Of a stretch of DNA of 24,425 nucleotides, positions 22,820-24,425 are shown in pieces. The position numbers and the translations under genes were made by a program. The stretch spans positions 1 through 24,425 of the IMG/VR virus record IMGVR_UViG_3300030746_000043; one strand, 5' to 3'. Origin of the DNA: a virus. Each line of letters starts with the position of its first letter. The stretch's first letter is position 1. The notes under the pieces are model-generated. The model did not search any database and was not told the origin of the DNA. It saw only the letters and a program-made list of their open reading frames with translations.

Positions 22820-23894
22820 ATAATTCCTTGAGTTGTTCCTGTAAATTTTCAGGACATTCTCTTATAAGATCAGCCGCAATGTAAAGCGCATCTAGTGTAT
22901 TTGCGCTTAATATTTGCTTTTTAATGTCTTTAAAGGCTTGAGGAAGGGCGTTTTGTTCCTCCTCTAATAGCTTTTCAGCTTGTTGCTCGTCAGCTATTTC
23001 GGCTTTGGTGGTTTCAATAGCTGCTGCAATAGTTTCAGCTTTCGCCGCTTTACCATTGGCTTTCTTGGCCTCTAAAATCGCTTTAACGCTATCGGCAGCT
23101 TGCGTGTTTTCGCCCATATCGAAAAATTGCTCGCGGGAGGCCATACCATCTTTAAGCGATTTATAGATGGCACCAAGGTCGATAACTTCCTCAACAATTG
23201 TAGCTTCCATTTTATGCTTCAATCGTTTTTCCAGTTCCGGTATTCCAATACCAAACTCAGCAAAGAGAGTAACCATTTTTCGAATACGATCAGCCAGGGG
23301 TTCTTTGGAACTTTTTAGGGTCTTATTGCATTGCTCCTCGGCAGCTTCTCGTATATCGCCGGGGATGACAGCAAAGATGCAGGCACGTTTGCGGCGCGCC
23401 CCCATGTTAGCAATAAGTTCATAGATATCTCGCTCACTGGTAAGCATCTTTGCGCCTTTCTTGGTATCGACAATATGGTTAACGGTAAAGATTTTTTCAT
23501 CCTCCGCGCCAGTTTGTTTGTCAATGGCATAGGCTTTGGCCACTGAAAAGCCCTGACTACGGCTTATTTCAATCACCCCTGTTTTGATATGCCCCCAATT
23601 CTGCGCCAATACCTCGGCTAGTCGGATACTTGCCCCACGAACCATTGTGCCGCCTTTGGGATAGGCATAGAACGCCATTTCCGCTAAATGGATACGCTGG
23701 CATGAAGTCATAATATTAGCGAATGACTGATTCACGTTACGTGGAAAGCGTTGCGCCACAATGAAAGGAGCTTGCGCCTCGGCTATGGCGCGTGATTGTT
23801 CAATCTGAACTAATTCAGATGGCAACGCATTGGCTGGCAGTGTTTCAAAGCCATAATCACTAGCAACAGATAATTCTTGTCGTGGGTCACTCAT
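22779..23894 (-). CDS. Candidate single-strand annealing recombinase, unassigned family
   Basis: A 371-residue protein three bases downstream of a RecE-like nuclease. In phages that position is normally held by the annealing partner of an exonuclease, such as RecT with RecE. The core (about 45-195) shows PRNVNQSFANIMTSCQRIHL, AEMAFYAYPKGGTMVRGASI, RLAEVLAQNWGHIKTGV, ERDIYELIANMGARRKRACI and FAVIPGDIREAAEEQC. I recall this core from many phage proteins of unknown function. It lacks the signatures I know for RecT, Bet, Erf and Rad52-like proteins. The C-terminal part (about 225-265) has an IPELEKRL and LGAIYKSLKDG segment of the type seen near the ends of annealing proteins. Annealing function is inferred from context. 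Confidence 0.6.
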   Translation of the reverse strand: MSDPRQELSVASDYGFETLPANALPSELVQIEQSRAIAEAQAPFIVAQRFPRNVNQSFANIMTSCQRIHLAEMAFYAYPKGGTMVRGASIRLAEVLAQNWGHIKTGVIEISRSQGFSVAKAYAIDKQTGAEDEKIFTVNHIVDTKKGAKMLTSERDIYELIANMGARRKRACIFAVIPGDIREAAEEQCNKTLKSSKEPLADRIRKMVTLFAEFGIGIPELEKRLKHKMEATIVEEVIDLGAIYKSLKDGMASREQFFDMGENTQAADSVKAILEAKKANGKAAKAETIAAAIETTKAEIADEQQAEKLLEEEQNALPQAFKDIKKQILSANTLDALYIAADLIRECPENLQEQLKELYEHRKKAFSGKQK

Positions 23895-23897
23895 GTT

Positions 23898-24425
23898 TTA
23901 TACTCCGGGTTTAGCCCAAGCGGGCACTGAAATTGTGTTGGTAGGATAGGCAGGCCATAAATTTTTACTCATGCACTGCTTGATACCGATAAGGGCTTCT
24001 TTAAATTCATTGTTACCCTGCTTTAAGGCGGCTTCATCAATGGGATAAGGCACTGAGCAAAAGGGAGGTTCTTTCTCTATCGGTAAGTCAATAAAATGGC
24101 GCATATCAATCCCAATTGACTTAAGCCCTAGATGAATCATTGCCATTTGAATGTGATAACCTTCGTTATAGAAATCACGTTGAAAGGAATGAAAACTTGC
24201 ATCCTTTGTGGTCTTTAAATCAACTATGAAATTATCGTGCCAAATATCAGGACGGCATTTGCATAGTAAGCCCGTGTCCTCATCTACCCAATAAATCGAC
24301 TTCTCATAGCGCGCCCCTTCAATCAATTCACGGGTTTCCTCGTCAGCTAAAAGAGATTTGTGCATCAGCTTTAACTCATCTAAATCGGATTTTGAGATAG
24401 CCGTTTTTCCAAGGGCGAAGGCTTT
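23898..24425 (-). CDS. RecE-like 5'-3' exonuclease, 5' end outside the window
   Basis: The gene is open to the right edge: 20 codons upstream of the first ATG at 24365 remain in frame (KAFALGKTAISKSDLDELKL), so the true start lies beyond 24425. The visible part has the PD-(D/E)XK nuclease core of the exonuclease VIII/RecE C-terminal domain: CRPDIWHDN with the first Asp, FIVDLKTTKDA with the Asp-x-Lys pair, then YNEGYHIQMAMI, matching the family's YHVQ helix with its Gln. This is a metal-dependent enzyme that resects double-stranded ends to leave 3' single strands for annealing. It leads the leftward operon with the annealing candidate and DnaQ-like exonuclease. It is partial, but its active site is complete. 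Confidence 0.85.
   Translation of the reverse strand, partial: KAFALGKTAISKSDLDELKLMHKSLLADEETRELIEGARYEKSIYWVDEDTGLLCKCRPDIWHDNFIVDLKTTKDASFHSFQRDFYNEGYHIQMAMIHLGLKSIGIDMRHFIDLPIEKEPPFCSVPYPIDEAALKQGNNEFKEALIGIKQCMSKNLWPAYPTNTISVPAWAKPGV

Overview
The window is entirely phage DNA: no bacterial housekeeping gene, tRNA, rRNA, insertion sequence, integrase or CRISPR array was seen. It is AT-rich and densely packed, and it carries the DNA-packaging and virion-assembly block of a short-tailed, P22-like double-stranded DNA phage. The order is small terminase, large terminase, portal, scaffold, coat, head-closure/tail adaptor, gp10-like tail hub, three ejection-type proteins and tail fibres. A P22-type morphogenesis block next to a RecE-like nuclease suggests a Gram-negative, probably gammaproteobacterial host. 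That host call is an inference and cannot be narrowed from the sequence alone.

Layout. From 0.1 to 19.6 kb all genes read rightward (late genes). A 49-residue membrane protein precedes the packaging genes (0.3-4.4 kb), then scaffold and a 48-residue protein. The major coat gene at 5.9-7.1 kb looks like its own expression unit: a predicted promoter, a structured leader of about 200 bases, and a strong intrinsic terminator downstream. Connector and tail genes (7.2-10.3 kb) follow, including a tiny GTG-started coiled-coil gene overlapping the end of the gp10-like gene. Next come the ejection proteins (10.3-14.6 kb) and a run of five fibre-like or virion-surface genes (14.6-19.6 kb). Two of those five share a duplicated C-terminal domain, and the last joins 17-residue adhesin-like repeats to a glycine-rich tip.

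From 21.2 back to 19.6 kb an opposing leftward cluster of six small genes is tightly coupled by overlaps; two of them are very short (58 and 35 residues). It is led by a 193-residue virion-like protein and ends with a predicted single-pass membrane peptide. A divergent control region with two inverted repeats separates it from a rightward winged-helix gene (21.4 kb). That gene is followed by a sigma70-like promoter and four direct repeats of a 14-base motif (21.81-21.94 kb) whose spacings are all close to whole helical turns. These repeats are the most interesting element of the window: a candidate replication origin or operator array for the winged-helix protein.

From 24.4 back to 22.2 kb a leftward recombination/replication operon carries a RecE-like PD-(D/E)XK exonuclease cut by the window edge, a protein best explained as its single-strand annealing partner but not clearly of the RecT, Bet or Erf type, and a DnaQ-like DEDDh 3'-5' exonuclease. 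No convincing tail needle, tailspike hydrolase, endolysin or lysogeny module is visible.
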